From the NCBI RefSeq assembly GCF_016907715.1, contig NZ_JAFBCM010000001.1, positions 2,852,001 to 2,916,000 on the forward strand: 64,000 bases of DNA, given 5' to 3'. Numbering within the stretch: position 1 is the stretch's first letter; each line of letters opens with the position of its first letter. Under the pieces are notes generated by a model. The model had not been told where the DNA came from and did not search any database. It worked only from the letters and a program-made list of their open reading frames with translations. A program made the position numbers and the translations under genes. Below, one piece after another: positions 32,203-40,898 of the stretch. This stretch comes from Tenggerimyces flavus. Lineage in GTDB: Bacteria > Actinomycetota > Actinomycetes > Propionibacteriales > Actinopolymorphaceae.

Positions 32203-34026
32203 GTGCGCGAAAAAACGGATCGTCAGTACGGCCTGTGCTCGGATAGTGTCCGGTCGTTGATTAACCTTCTGCTGTACGGATTTCGCGTCGCGCCCGGCTA
32301 CCTCGTGGCCGCGTTGGCGTGCGCGGTGGCGGGCTCCCTCACCGGTACGGCACTCCTCTTCCTGACCGGCCGGGTGATCGGCTCCGACCCCGAGCTGGGC
32401 TCGTTCGCACTCCCCGCGCTGCTCCTCGTCGTCGCGTTCCTGGTGAGCTCGGCGCTGCCGCTCGTCGAGGAGCATCTGAAAGCGGGCTTGGAAGCCACGG
32501 CCAAGGTCGCGGTCGAGTACGCGCGGGTCGAGCCGTTCGTGCGTCCCCGCGGCATCGCCCACCTCGACGATCCCGAGGTGCACAACCTCCACACGGCCTC
32601 CGGTGGTGTGGGCTGGACCTCGATCAGCTTCGCGCTGTCGGCGCAGGTCGGCATGGTCGCTACGCACCTGTCGCTCGCGGGCGCGGCGGTCCTGGTCGGC
32701 ACGATCCTCGGCTGGTGGTACGCCGTGCTGTTGTGCGTCGCCACGCTAGCGGTGGAGGCGTGGCTCGCTCGGGAGCGGCGGGTGGAGAGCGGGATCTGGG
32801 CCGGTGACACCGAGGGCCAACGGCGTTCGGAGTACGTGTTCGACCTCGCGATGAGCCGCTCGGCGAAGGAACTCCGGGTGTTCGGCCTCGCGTCGTGGCT
32901 CACGAACAGCTATGCCGCGCTGTGGAACGCGATCATGGCACCGGTCTGGGCGGGCCGGCGACGTACGACACTCGTCACCACCGCCGCGTTCGTCGGCTAC
33001 CTCGGCGTCCTGCTGTGGGGACTCGTCGCGAGCATCCGCGCGGGTACGGCAGGCGGCCTGTCGCTCACGCAGGTCGGCACCGTGATCCCTGCCCTGCTTG
33101 CCGTTCCGGCGACGCTGGGGGCGGCGCTGATGTGGAACTCCGGCCTGGGCAGCGGGCAGACCGGCCGGCAGGCGCTGCGCGCGCTCCGCGAGTTGTCCGC
33201 ACGAGTCGGCGAGCCGTCACCTCGCGACGGCAGGCCGCCGAGCTGGGGCGATCAGCTGGAGGTCGTCTTCGAAGACGTCGGCTTCCGTTATCCAGGCCAG
33301 AGCCGCGACGTTCTCAGCGGCCTCTCGTTGCGGATCGCACCGCGCGAACGGCTCGCGCTGGTGGGCGTCAACGGCGCCGGGAAGTCCACGCTCGTCAAGC
33401 TGCTCGCCGGCGTGTATCAGCCGACCAGTGGCCGTGTGCTGGTCAACGGCACGGACCTGGCGACGCTGAACGAGGCCGCGCTGGCTCGCTGGCAGGCCAG
33501 GGTCACGGCGATCACGCAGGACTTCGCCTGCCTCCCGATGACCGCTGCCGAGAACGTCCTTCTGGGTAAGGGAGATCGCGACATCTGGTCCGCCGCGCAC
33601 CGGTCGGGTGCTGCCGGATTCGTCGGCGAGTTGCCGCGCGGCTGGGAGACCGTTCTCTCCGCCGAGTTCGACGGCGGCGTCGACCTGTCCGCCGGCCAGT
33701 GGCAGCGGCTCGCGCTCGCCCGCGCGCTGGTAGCGGTCGAGGGCGGTGCCGGTCTGCTGGTCCTCGATGAGCCCGCCGCCGCGCTCGACGTTCGCGCCGA
33801 GGCCGACCTGGTGGACCGGTACCTCGAGCACACCGAGGGCGTCTCCTCGCTGGTCATCTCGCACCGCTTCTCCGTCGTACGTCCGGCCGATCGCATCGTG
33901 GTCCTCGCCGACGGGCGGATCGCCGAGTCCGGCACGCACGACGAGCTGATGGCCGCCGGCGGCCGGTACGCGGCGATGTTCACGCTGCAGGCGGACCGGT
34001 ACACACGGACGGAGGAGGGCCGATGA
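32203..34026 (+). CDS. ABC exporter half-transporter, first of pair 1
   Basis: 607 aa from the GTG; a TTG at 32257, 7 nt after a TAGTGT box, is an alternative that fits the first membrane helix better. It has an N-terminal membrane domain (about 20-330, six helices) and a C-terminal ATPase. Walker A is GVNGAGKST, the signature motif is LSAGQ (usual LSGGQ), Walker B is LLVLDEPAAALD and the switch is SHRFS. It overlaps the next gene as ATGA, so the two encode a heterodimer. The cargo is unknown; no precursor peptide or biosynthetic gene is adjacent. A second similar pair lies at 44874-48501. Confidence 0.88.
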   Translation: MREKTDRQYGLCSDSVRSLINLLLYGFRVAPGYLVAALACAVAGSLTGTALLFLTGRVIGSDPELGSFALPALLLVVAFLVSSALPLVEEHLKAGLEATAKVAVEYARVEPFVRPRGIAHLDDPEVHNLHTASGGVGWTSISFALSAQVGMVATHLSLAGAAVLVGTILGWWYAVLLCVATLAVEAWLARERRVESGIWAGDTEGQRRSEYVFDLAMSRSAKELRVFGLASWLTNSYAALWNAIMAPVWAGRRRTTLVTTAAFVGYLGVLLWGLVASIRAGTAGGLSLTQVGTVIPALLAVPATLGAALMWNSGLGSGQTGRQALRALRELSARVGEPSPRDGRPPSWGDQLEVVFEDVGFRYPGQSRDVLSGLSLRIAPRERLALVGVNGAGKSTLVKLLAGVYQPTSGRVLVNGTDLATLNEAALARWQARVTAITQDFACLPMTAAENVLLGKGDRDIWSAAHRSGAAGFVGELPRGWETVLSAEFDGGVDLSAGQWQRLALARALVAVEGGAGLLVLDEPAAALDVRAEADLVDRYLEHTEGVSSLVISHRFSVVRPADRIVVLADGRIAESGTHDELMAAGGRYAAMFTLQADRYTRTEEGR

Positions 34027-35777
34027 CCTTCCGCCTGTGGTTCGGCATGGCGTTCGGTACGTCGCCGCTGCTGACCTGGATCCAGCTCGTCCTCAACACC
34101 GTCCGCGCGCTCGCCCCGCTGGTGACGCTGGTCGGGCTGAAGCTCGTCATCGACGGCCTGACCTCACGCGATCCCAGTGCCATCGGAGCCGCCCTGATCG
34201 TCGGCGGCCTGGCCCTCAGCCTCGTCGTACCGCCGGTCCTCAACGCGCTCGAGTCGACCGTCAACGACAGGGGCCACCTGCGGATCTACCGCGACCTGAT
34301 GGCGCACGTCTCGCGGGTGCCGGGCGTCGCGCACCACGAGAACCCGTCGCTCGCCGACAAGGTCGCCTATCTGCGCGGCCAGGTGAGTGACATGAGCTAT
34401 CTCAGCACCGGGCTCGTGGGGGCGGTGGTGACAGCGCTGGAGGTCGCCGCGACGTTCGGTCTGCTCGCCAGCGTCCGGCCCGAGTTCCTGCTGCTGCCGG
34501 CGCTCGGCCTGCTGCGGATCTGGTCGGGCAGCGTGGCCGGCCGCCGGCAGCACGAGGTACGGCAACGGCTGGCGCGGCACGGGCGGATGCGCGGGCGACT
34601 CCGCGAGATCGCGGCGGCGCCCGAGCACGGCGTCGAGACCAGGACGTCGGGGCTGGGTCGGCTGCTGCTCACCCGGTTCCGCGAGGTGCTGGCCGCCGAA
34701 CGTGCCGAGACGATCCGGGCCAGCCGGCAGGGTCTGCTCCTCGAGGTGGCGGCGCGGTTGGGCTTCGCGCTCGGCTACGGCGCGGCGATCGCGTACACCG
34801 TCGTCCTGGTGCGGAACGGCTCCGCGCCCGCCGGCGACATCGCGCTGATCGTCCTGCTCGCCGCGCGGGTCGACCAGGTCGCCGGGATGGTGAACGGCCA
34901 GGTGCAGGGGATGGCGCGGACGTGGAGATTCTTCAAGGCGTACGGGGAGTTCGTGACGTACGTGCGCGAGAGCGTCGCCGCCGGCGCAGGCTCGCCGGCG
35001 CCCGAGCGGGTGCTCGGCGGGATCACGTTGAACGGTGTCGGCTTCAGCTACCCGCAGGCCGACGCGCCCGCACTGCGGGACGTCGACCTGCACCTGCCCG
35101 CGGGGAGCACGGTCGCGCTCGTCGGCGAGAACGGCGCCGGCAAGACGACGCTGGTCAAGCTGCTGCTCCGCCTGTACGAGCCGACCGCCGGGACGATCCG
35201 CGTCGACGACGTCGGGATGGACTCGATCGACGTCGGGAGCTGGCGGGAGCGGTGCAGCGCGGGGTTCCAGGACTTCGACCGCTTCGAGTTCGTGGCCGCG
35301 ACCACCGTCGGCGTCGGCGACCTGCCGAGGCTCGACGACCGCGGGGCGGTGGATCGCGCGCTAGAGCGGGGCGACGCCGAGGACGTGGTCGCGCAGCTTC
35401 CGGACGGACTGGACACGCAGCTCGGCTCGGCCTGGCAGGGCGGCGTCGACCTGTCCGTCGGCCAGTGGCAGCGGCTCGCGCTCGCGAGAGCGTTCATGCG
35501 GCCCGAGCCGTTGCTGCTCGTTCTGGACGAGCCGACCGCCGCGCTGGATCCGGAGTCCGAGCACGCGCTGTTCGAACGCTTCGCCGAGGCGACGCAGCGG
35601 TCAGCGGGAGGGATCACGGTCCTGGTATCGCACCGCTTCTCCACCGTACGGATGGCGGACCTCATCGTGGTGATGCACGAGGGACGACTGCACGAGCTGG
35701 GGAGCCACGACGACCTGATGGCCGCGGGCGGGCTCTACGCCGAGCTCTACACGCTCCAGGCGCAGGCGTACCGCTAG
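34023..35777 (+). CDS. ABC exporter half-transporter, second of pair 1
   Basis: 584 aa. A membrane domain (about 1-310) precedes the ATPase with Walker [10 protein letters not shown], signature LSVGQ in place of LSGGQ, Walker [13 protein letters not shown] and SHRFS. Both halves have a catalytic Glu after Walker B, so neither site is obviously dead, but both have altered signature motifs (A or V for the first Gly). The ATG overlaps the stop of the first half. A terminator follows at 35780. Confidence 0.9.
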   Translation: MTFRLWFGMAFGTSPLLTWIQLVLNTVRALAPLVTLVGLKLVIDGLTSRDPSAIGAALIVGGLALSLVVPPVLNALESTVNDRGHLRIYRDLMAHVSRVPGVAHHENPSLADKVAYLRGQVSDMSYLSTGLVGAVVTALEVAATFGLLASVRPEFLLLPALGLLRIWSGSVAGRRQHEVRQRLARHGRMRGRLREIAAAPEHGVETRTSGLGRLLLTRFREVLAAERAETIRASRQGLLLEVAARLGFALGYGAAIAYTVVLVRNGSAPAGDIALIVLLAARVDQVAGMVNGQVQGMARTWRFFKAYGEFVTYVRESVAAGAGSPAPERVLGGITLNGVGFSYPQADAPALRDVDLHLPAGSTVALVGENGAGKTTLVKLLLRLYEPTAGTIRVDDVGMDSIDVGSWRERCSAGFQDFDRFEFVAATTVGVGDLPRLDDRGAVDRALERGDAEDVVAQLPDGLDTQLGSAWQGGVDLSVGQWQRLALARAFMRPEPLLLVLDEPTAALDPESEHALFERFAEATQRSAGGITVLVSHRFSTVRMADLIVVMHEGRLHELGSHDDLMAAGGLYAELYTLQAQAYR

Positions 35778-35779
35778 AC

Positions 35780-35805
35780 CCCTGCGCGGGCGAGCCCGCG
35801 CAGGG
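35780..35805. terminator. Bidirectional terminator after ABC pair 1
   Basis: CCCTGCGCGGGC and GCCCGCGCAGGG pair perfectly (12 bp) with a 2-nt centre, between the convergent ABC exporter and DUF3107 genes. Confidence 0.88.
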
Positions 35806-35814
35806 ACCACGAGC

Positions 35815-36036
35815 TCACGCCCCGAAGCCGACCTTGCGCTCCTGGCCGGCGCCGATCTCGACGTAGGCGATCCGGTCGGCCGGGATGAGGATGCGACGGC
35901 CGCGCTCGTCCGCGAGGGACAGCACGGTGCCCTTGTCGAGCGCTGCGGACAGGGCCGACTCGACGTCCTCTGGGCTCTGGTTGCTCTCGAGCACGATCTC
36001 GCGAGAGATGTGCTGGACGCCGATCTTGACCTCCAC
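35815..36036 (-). CDS. DUF3107 family protein
   Basis: 73 aa: MEVKIGVQHISREIVLESNQ, then a helix SPEDVESALSAALDKG and RGRRILIPADRIAYVEIG. The family is small, actinobacteria-specific and of unknown function (the mycobacterial member is the TB9.4 antigen, from memory). It is commonly adjacent to a TetR gene, as it is here at 36222. The ATG is preceded by AGGAAGGTGACC. Confidence 0.9.
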   Translation of the reverse strand: MEVKIGVQHISREIVLESNQSPEDVESALSAALDKGTVLSLADERGRRILIPADRIAYVEIGAGQERKVGFGA

Positions 36037-36074
36037 AGGTCACCTTCCTCTGCCACGTACGACTGGTCCATATT

Positions 36075-36176
36075 GGTCGAGCCCCGGCTCGCTCAGTTTC
36101 GCGGGTTCATCGGACGATCCGTCTGTCAGTTGCATGACCGATGCGCGGGGAGCTTCTTCGACGAGCCGGACTCGAC
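36075..36176. repeat. Palindromic element family F4, copy 2
   Basis: Arms GTCGAGCCCCGGCT (36076-36089) and AGCCGGACTCGAC (36164-36176). CTCGCTCAGTTTCGC on the left and GCTTCTTCGACGAGCCGG on the right match copy 1 at 24931-25029, while the arm sequences differ but remain complementary. It lies between the DUF3107 start and the 3' end of the TetR gene. Confidence 0.75.
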
Positions 36177-36221
36177 GTTGACGTTGTCGAGGCTAGCCGA
36201 CCCGTGCCAACACCCAAGCAC

Positions 36222-36848
36222 TCAGTGCTGCTCGTCCGCCCGGGGGAAGCCGCGGATGCCCCGCCAGGCCAAGGACGCCACGAGGTCGGCGGCTGCGGTA
36301 CGGGGGACCGTCGAGCCGGACGACACCCAGGAACGGGCCGTCACCTGCGCCATCCCGGCCAGCCCGGCCGCCAGCAGCATCGACTCCGCGCGCGGCAGCC
36401 CGGTGTCCTCCTGGATCACGTCCGCCATCGCGTCCGCGCACTGGCGCGCCACGAGCTCGACGCGGTCGCGTACGGACGGCTCACCGGTGAGGTCGGACTC
36501 GAACACCAGCCGGAACGCGCCGTTGGCGTCGTCGATGAAGTCGAAGTACGCCTGCATCGTCGCCGCGACGCGCAGCTTGTTGTCCGTCGTCGACGCCAGC
36601 GCAGCGCGGACCGCGCCGACCAGCGCGTCGCAGGACGCGTCCAGCAACGCCAGGTAGAGGTCCAGCTTGCCAGGGAAGTGCTGGTACAGAACGGGCTTGC
36701 TCACCCCCGCCCGGTCGGCGATGTCGTCCATCGCCGCCGCGTGGTACCCCTGCGCGACGAACACGTCTCGCGCCGCCTCGAGGAGTTGGGCTCGCCGGGC
36801 CACCCGCGGTAGTCGCCCACCTCGGGGTCTGACCTCTGACGTGCTCAC
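36222..36848 (-). CDS. TetR-family transcriptional regulator
   Basis: 208 aa. The N-terminal helix-turn-helix is RRAQLLEAARDVFVAQGYHAAAMDDIADRAGVSKPVLYQHFPGK, a textbook TetR pattern (about residues 18-62). The C-terminal ligand domain includes FRLVFESDLTGEPSVRDRVE, seen in the actinobacterial regulators found next to DUF3107. The ligand is unknown. The start is GTG. Confidence 0.92.
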   Translation of the reverse strand: MSTSEVRPRGGRLPRVARRAQLLEAARDVFVAQGYHAAAMDDIADRAGVSKPVLYQHFPGKLDLYLALLDASCDALVGAVRAALASTTDNKLRVAATMQAYFDFIDDANGAFRLVFESDLTGEPSVRDRVELVARQCADAMADVIQEDTGLPRAESMLLAAGLAGMAQVTARSWVSSGSTVPRTAAADLVASLAWRGIRGFPRADEQH

Positions 36849-36918
36849 TCGGCCGCTCCTCGAATGTCCGGAATCCAGGGGGTGAAGGGAGCGATCCTAC
36901 CGTTTGGAGTGGATTCGC

Positions 36919-37833
36919 TCAGGGGAACGGCTGCCGCAAACTGCGCAACTCGGCGAACAGATCGCCGAACTCCTCCACCCGGTCGAGCACGTCGTCGGTC
37001 CGGAACGTCAGGTCCGCCACCTTCCGGCAAGCCTCGACCTCCTCCCACGTCACTGGCGTCGACACCGTCGGCGCGTTCTTCCCGCGCAGCGAGTACGGCG
37101 CCACGGTCGTCTTCGCCGAGTTGTTCTGGCTCCAGTCCAGGAACACCTTGCCCGGCCGGATCTGCTTGGTCATCTTCGCGACGACGAGCTTCGGGTGGTC
37201 GCGGGCCAGCCGTTCGGCGAGCTCCTTGGCGTACGCGGACGTCTGCTGCGACGCGGTCGGCTCGATCGGTACGTACAGCTGCATGCCCTTGGAGCCGGAC
37301 GTCTTCGCCCACGCGACCAGGTCGTCCTCGGCGAACAGGTCGCGCAGCAGCAGGGCGACCTTGCAGCAGTCCACGACGTTCGCCGGCGGACCGGGATCGA
37401 GGTCGATCACCAGCAGGTCAGGCTCCTTGAGCCCGCCGCGCGGGCCGACCTGCCACTGGAAGATGTGCAGCTCGAGGGCAGCGAGGTTCGCGAGCCAGAC
37501 GAGCGTCGCGAGGTCGTTCGCGACGATGTAGTTGACCTCTTCGCTGCCCCTCGTGCTGCCCGGGGAGGGGACGAGGACGGTGCGGACCCAGTTCGGGGTG
37601 CCGCGGGGCGCGTTCTTCTCGAAGAACGGCTGGCTCTCGACTCCGTCCGGCCAGCGCTTGCGCGTCAAAGGCCGGTCGGCGAGGTGGGGAAGCAGGTGCG
37701 GCGAGACGCGCATGTAGTAGTCGATGACCTCGCCCTTGGTGAACCCGGTGTCCGGGTAGAGCACCTTGTCGAGGTTGGACAGTTGGAGAACGTGCCCGTC
37801 GACCTTGGTCCGCACCGTGTTGCTCGCCGCCAT
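36919..37833 (-). CDS. LigD-type polymerase/primase domain protein (NHEJ)
   Basis: 304 aa stand-alone polymerase domain of bacterial LigD. Family motifs include LSNLDKVLYPDTGFTKGEVIDYY, TRKRWPDGVESQPFFEKNAP, EPDLLVIDLDPGPP (metal DxD), KTSGSKGMQLYVPI (catalytic SGxKG-x-H/Q loop) and FLDWSQNN. Such proteins add nucleotides at DNA ends during end-joining with Ku. No Ku or ligase gene is in view. The second of two close ATG codons was chosen because AGGA lies 8 nt upstream. Confidence 0.92.
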   Translation of the reverse strand: MAASNTVRTKVDGHVLQLSNLDKVLYPDTGFTKGEVIDYYMRVSPHLLPHLADRPLTRKRWPDGVESQPFFEKNAPRGTPNWVRTVLVPSPGSTRGSEEVNYIVANDLATLVWLANLAALELHIFQWQVGPRGGLKEPDLLVIDLDPGPPANVVDCCKVALLLRDLFAEDDLVAWAKTSGSKGMQLYVPIEPTASQQTSAYAKELAERLARDHPKLVVAKMTKQIRPGKVFLDWSQNNSAKTTVAPYSLRGKNAPTVSTPVTWEEVEACRKVADLTFRTDDVLDRVEEFGDLFAELRSLRQPFP

Positions 37834-37866
37834 ACGGCCCATCCTGGCACCGCACCGCCGCTCCGA

Positions 37867-37915
37867 ATGAGGGACGCCCTGTAGCGAATAGATCGCTACA
37901 GGGCGTTCCTCATTC
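37867..37915. repeat. Palindromic element family F3, copy 1
   Basis: CGAATGAGGGACGCCCTG with TAGCGA, and TCGCTACAGGGCG with TTCCTCATTCG, pair over about 24 bases with a single mismatch around a 5-nt loop. The same ends recur at 49021-49102. It lies 3' of the S33 peptidase gene and 5' of the LigD-type gene. Confidence 0.85.
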
Positions 37916-37927
37916 GAATCCCTCAGG

Positions 37928-39832
37928 TCAGCGGATCGACGCCTCAGCCGCGACGCGGTCCATGACGGCCTGCAGCAACCTGTTCGGGCCGTCCATCGCG
38001 CTCGCCTTGGCCAGCGACCGGTCCCGCGGCAGGTGCTCGGAGTTGCCGTCGATCGGACCGTCCACCGGGTAGACCGAGCCGTCCTCCGGCAGCGGCGACG
38101 TGCCGCAGGTACGGTTCCGGCCGGGCAGCTCACCGGTGAACACGTACCGGTCGCCGATCGTCTCCACGCACGCCGACGGCGAGCCGATGTACTGGCCGTG
38201 CTGGCCCTCGTCGTCGATGCTCACCAACCGCGTGTACCGCGAGGTGTCCTTGTGCGTACGCAAGGCACCCTCGTACGCCGTCGCCGGGTCGAGCTCGCCG
38301 CTCACCATCAGGATCCGCGGCGACTTCTTCAGATCCGCCTTCCGGTCCTGCGGCGCGTACGGCCAGAACGTGCACATCGGCACCCCGACCACGTAGCCGA
38401 AGAACGGGTGCTTGCGGGCGTTCCGGTCCGCCTCGCGCAGGTGGAACGACGGGTCCTTGCTCCACCGGGTGTCGTTGCACCGCACCACCGTGCTGACGGC
38501 GCCGAGGTTCACGACGGCGTCCTTCGGCGCGAGCTTGCCCTTCGGCAGCGACTTCCGGGCCTCCTCCAGCCGCGAGCCCGGCGTCGTCACGCGGTACTCG
38601 ACGGCGGTCGCACTGGACGGGTCGGTGACGCCGTACCGGCTGCGGATCGCCGCCAACGTGTCGTACTTCTGCAGCTCCGGAGCGATCCGGGCCCATGCCC
38701 GCTCGACGTGCGCCAGCTCGATCTGGCCGGACGCCGACGGCGCCTTCGCGTACTCGTCGTGCACCAGGATGTCGAGGGTCGCGCGGATGAACCGGACGTT
38801 CCCGTACGACGCGCTGTAGAGCAGACCGTCGAGGCTGTCGCCGCGTACGCCGCTGGTGCCCGCCTTGACCAGCCGGACCAGCTCGGCGCGGATCCGGTCG
38901 TACGTCTTCGTCACCGCGCGCCGCGTCGAGCCGAGGCCGACGATCTGGTCGGAGTGCCGCGCGATCCACGGGAACAGCTGGGTGTCGCGCCGGCGCTCGC
39001 CGGAGAACGTGTCGAAGTTGACGTTCGCCCACTGGGTGTGGGTCCAGTCCATGTTCGAGTCGAGGACGAACCGGCCCACGCGCTGCGGGTACGTGTCGGC
39101 GTACCAGCCGCCGAGCCAGGTGCCGTAGCTGTAGCCGATGAAGTTCAGCAGCCGTGCTGGCGCCTGCTGCTTGTTCATCAGCGCGCGCAGGAACTCCATG
39201 TCGTACACGGTCTGCTGGCTGCTGACGAACTGACCGAACTCCTCAGCCGAGCAGGCGTCCGCGAGCAGCTTCGCCTCGGCGACCTCGGTCTTGTGCGTCT
39301 GCCGCGTCCGCTCCCGGTAGTCCGGTGTCGTCGGCAGCGCCTCGATGGCCTCGGTCGTGGTGAGGCAGCGCAGCGGTGTGCTCTGGCCGAAGCCACGCGG
39401 GTCGAAGCCCAGCAGGTCGTACTGCTCGAACAGCTGCGGCTTGTCCACGGCGAGGCCGGCGGAGAACGTGAGCCCGGGACCACCAGGTCCGCCCGGGTTG
39501 GTCGTCATCAGACCCTTGGAGGTCGACGTCGCCCGGCTGTACGAGATCGCGACCTCGACGTCGGGGTGCGCGTTCGGGTGCGCCCAGTCCATGGGCACCT
39601 TGACCTTCGCGCAGTTCGTCGTCGGCGCCGCTGGGTACAGCTGCTTGACGGACGCGTCGAACGAGCAGACCGACCAGGTGATCGGCTGGTCCAGGTAGCG
39701 CTGCGGGATCGACGGCGTCCGTGGATCGGTGAGGCGGCTCGACGGGGACGGTGCGGCCTCCGCGGTCGCCATCGTGAACGACATGGGTACGGCGACCGCC
39801 AGAGCCGCCGCGATGCTGATCAGTTTGCGCAA
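37928..39832 (-). CDS. Secreted S33-family tripeptidyl aminopeptidase-like hydrolase
   Basis: 634 aa. A signal peptide (LRKLISIAAALAVAVPMSFT, ending near ATAEAA) precedes an alpha/beta hydrolase of the SlpD/Tap type. Motifs are NPGGPGGPGLTF (oxyanion), DLLGFDPRGFGQSTPLRC, FIGYSYGTWLGG (nucleophile Ser), LMVSGELDPATAYEGA (Asp) and DDEGQHGQYIGS (His). Such enzymes release N-terminal tripeptides outside the cell. The TTG start is chosen because GAGGGGGAAG lies directly upstream and the signal peptide begins there. Confidence 0.9.
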   Translation of the reverse strand: MRKLISIAAALAVAVPMSFTMATAEAAPSPSSRLTDPRTPSIPQRYLDQPITWSVCSFDASVKQLYPAAPTTNCAKVKVPMDWAHPNAHPDVEVAISYSRATSTSKGLMTTNPGGPGGPGLTFSAGLAVDKPQLFEQYDLLGFDPRGFGQSTPLRCLTTTEAIEALPTTPDYRERTRQTHKTEVAEAKLLADACSAEEFGQFVSSQQTVYDMEFLRALMNKQQAPARLLNFIGYSYGTWLGGWYADTYPQRVGRFVLDSNMDWTHTQWANVNFDTFSGERRRDTQLFPWIARHSDQIVGLGSTRRAVTKTYDRIRAELVRLVKAGTSGVRGDSLDGLLYSASYGNVRFIRATLDILVHDEYAKAPSASGQIELAHVERAWARIAPELQKYDTLAAIRSRYGVTDPSSATAVEYRVTTPGSRLEEARKSLPKGKLAPKDAVVNLGAVSTVVRCNDTRWSKDPSFHLREADRNARKHPFFGYVVGVPMCTFWPYAPQDRKADLKKSPRILMVSGELDPATAYEGALRTHKDTSRYTRLVSIDDEGQHGQYIGSPSACVETIGDRYVFTGELPGRNRTCGTSPLPEDGSVYPVDGPIDGNSEHLPRDRSLAKASAMDGPNRLLQAVMDRVAAEASIR

Positions 39833-39939
39833 AACTTCCCCCTCGTTTTGTGACCGACCCGTGACCGTCGGCCACGCTGGCACATGGGGTGGCAAACTGT
39901 CCCGCGATTACGGCAAGTCGTCCGGGTTTGGCATGCCGG

Positions 39940-39956
39940 TACGTTATTGAGACATG
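39940..39956 (+). promoter_or_regulatory. Possible leaderless promoter -10 box of the aldo/keto reductase gene
   Basis: TACGTT (39940-39945) lies 8 nt upstream of the ATG with no ribosome-binding site between. Confidence 0.4.
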
Positions 39957-40898
39957 CGCTATCGCTCGCTCGGGAACTCCGGCCTGCAGGTCTCCGTCGT
40001 CGGCATCGGCTGCAACAACTTCGGCGGTCGCCTCGACGCCGACGGGACGCGCGAGGTGGTCCACGCCGCGCTCGACGAGGGCATCACGTTGTTCGACACC
40101 GCGGACGTCTACGGCAACAAGGGCGGCTCGGAGCAGCTGCTCGGCGAGGCGGTCGCGGGCCATCGCGACCAGGTCGTGCTCGCGACGAAGTTCGCCGGCG
40201 ACATGGGCTACGGACCCGCCGCCGGCGCACGCGGTGGTCGTGCGTACATCCGGCGCGCGATCGAGGAGTCGCTCCGGCGCTTGCGTACGGACTACGTCGA
40301 CCTCTACCAGATCCACAACCCCGACCCGAAGACGCCGATCGCCGAGACGCTGTCCGCGCTGGACGAGCTCGTCAAGGAGGGCAAGGTCCGGTACGTCGGC
40401 AGCTCGAACTTCGGCGGCTGGCGGATCGCCGAGGCCGCGCACGTCGCGAAGGAGCTCGGGATCACCGCGTTCGTATCGGCCCAGAACCACTGGTCGCTGC
40501 TCGAACGCGGCGCCGAGGCCGAGGTCGTCCCGGCCGCGCGGCACTACGGCGTCGGCATGCTGCCGTACTTCCCGCTGGCCCGCGGCCTGCTGAGCGGCAA
40601 GGTCCGCCGCGGCGAGCCGATCCCGTCGAACTCGCGGCTGCGCGACCAGGACCAGTGGGTCGCGGACCGGATCGACCGGACCGAGTCACTGCGGTCGTGG
40701 GCGGAGTCGCACGGTCGGACGTTGCTCGAGGTCGGCATCGGCGGGTTGGACGCCCAGCCGGGCTGCGGGTCGGTGATCGCGGGCGCGATGAACGCCGAGC
40801 AGGTCAAGGCGAACGCCGCCGCGGGGGAGTGGATCCCCACCGCGGCGGAGTTGGCCGAGCTGAACGAGCTCGTACCTCCACCTAAGGCCGGCCGCTGA
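39954..40898 (+). CDS. Aldo/keto reductase
   Basis: 314 aa TIM barrel. The catalytic tetrad regions are present: LFDTADVYGNKGGSEQLLG (Asp and Tyr), VVLATKFAG (Lys) and LYQIHNPDPKTP (His). The NADPH-binding end is CGSVIAGAMNAEQV. It resembles the YghZ-like group. The substrate is unknown. Its 3' end overlaps the convergent cytochrome b-like gene by 17 bp, so the two transcripts are antisense at their ends. Confidence 0.93.
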   Translation: MRYRSLGNSGLQVSVVGIGCNNFGGRLDADGTREVVHAALDEGITLFDTADVYGNKGGSEQLLGEAVAGHRDQVVLATKFAGDMGYGPAAGARGGRAYIRRAIEESLRRLRTDYVDLYQIHNPDPKTPIAETLSALDELVKEGKVRYVGSSNFGGWRIAEAAHVAKELGITAFVSAQNHWSLLERGAEAEVVPAARHYGVGMLPYFPLARGLLSGKVRRGEPIPSNSRLRDQDQWVADRIDRTESLRSWAESHGRTLLEVGIGGLDAQPGCGSVIAGAMNAEQVKANAAAGEWIPTAAELAELNELVPPPKAGR

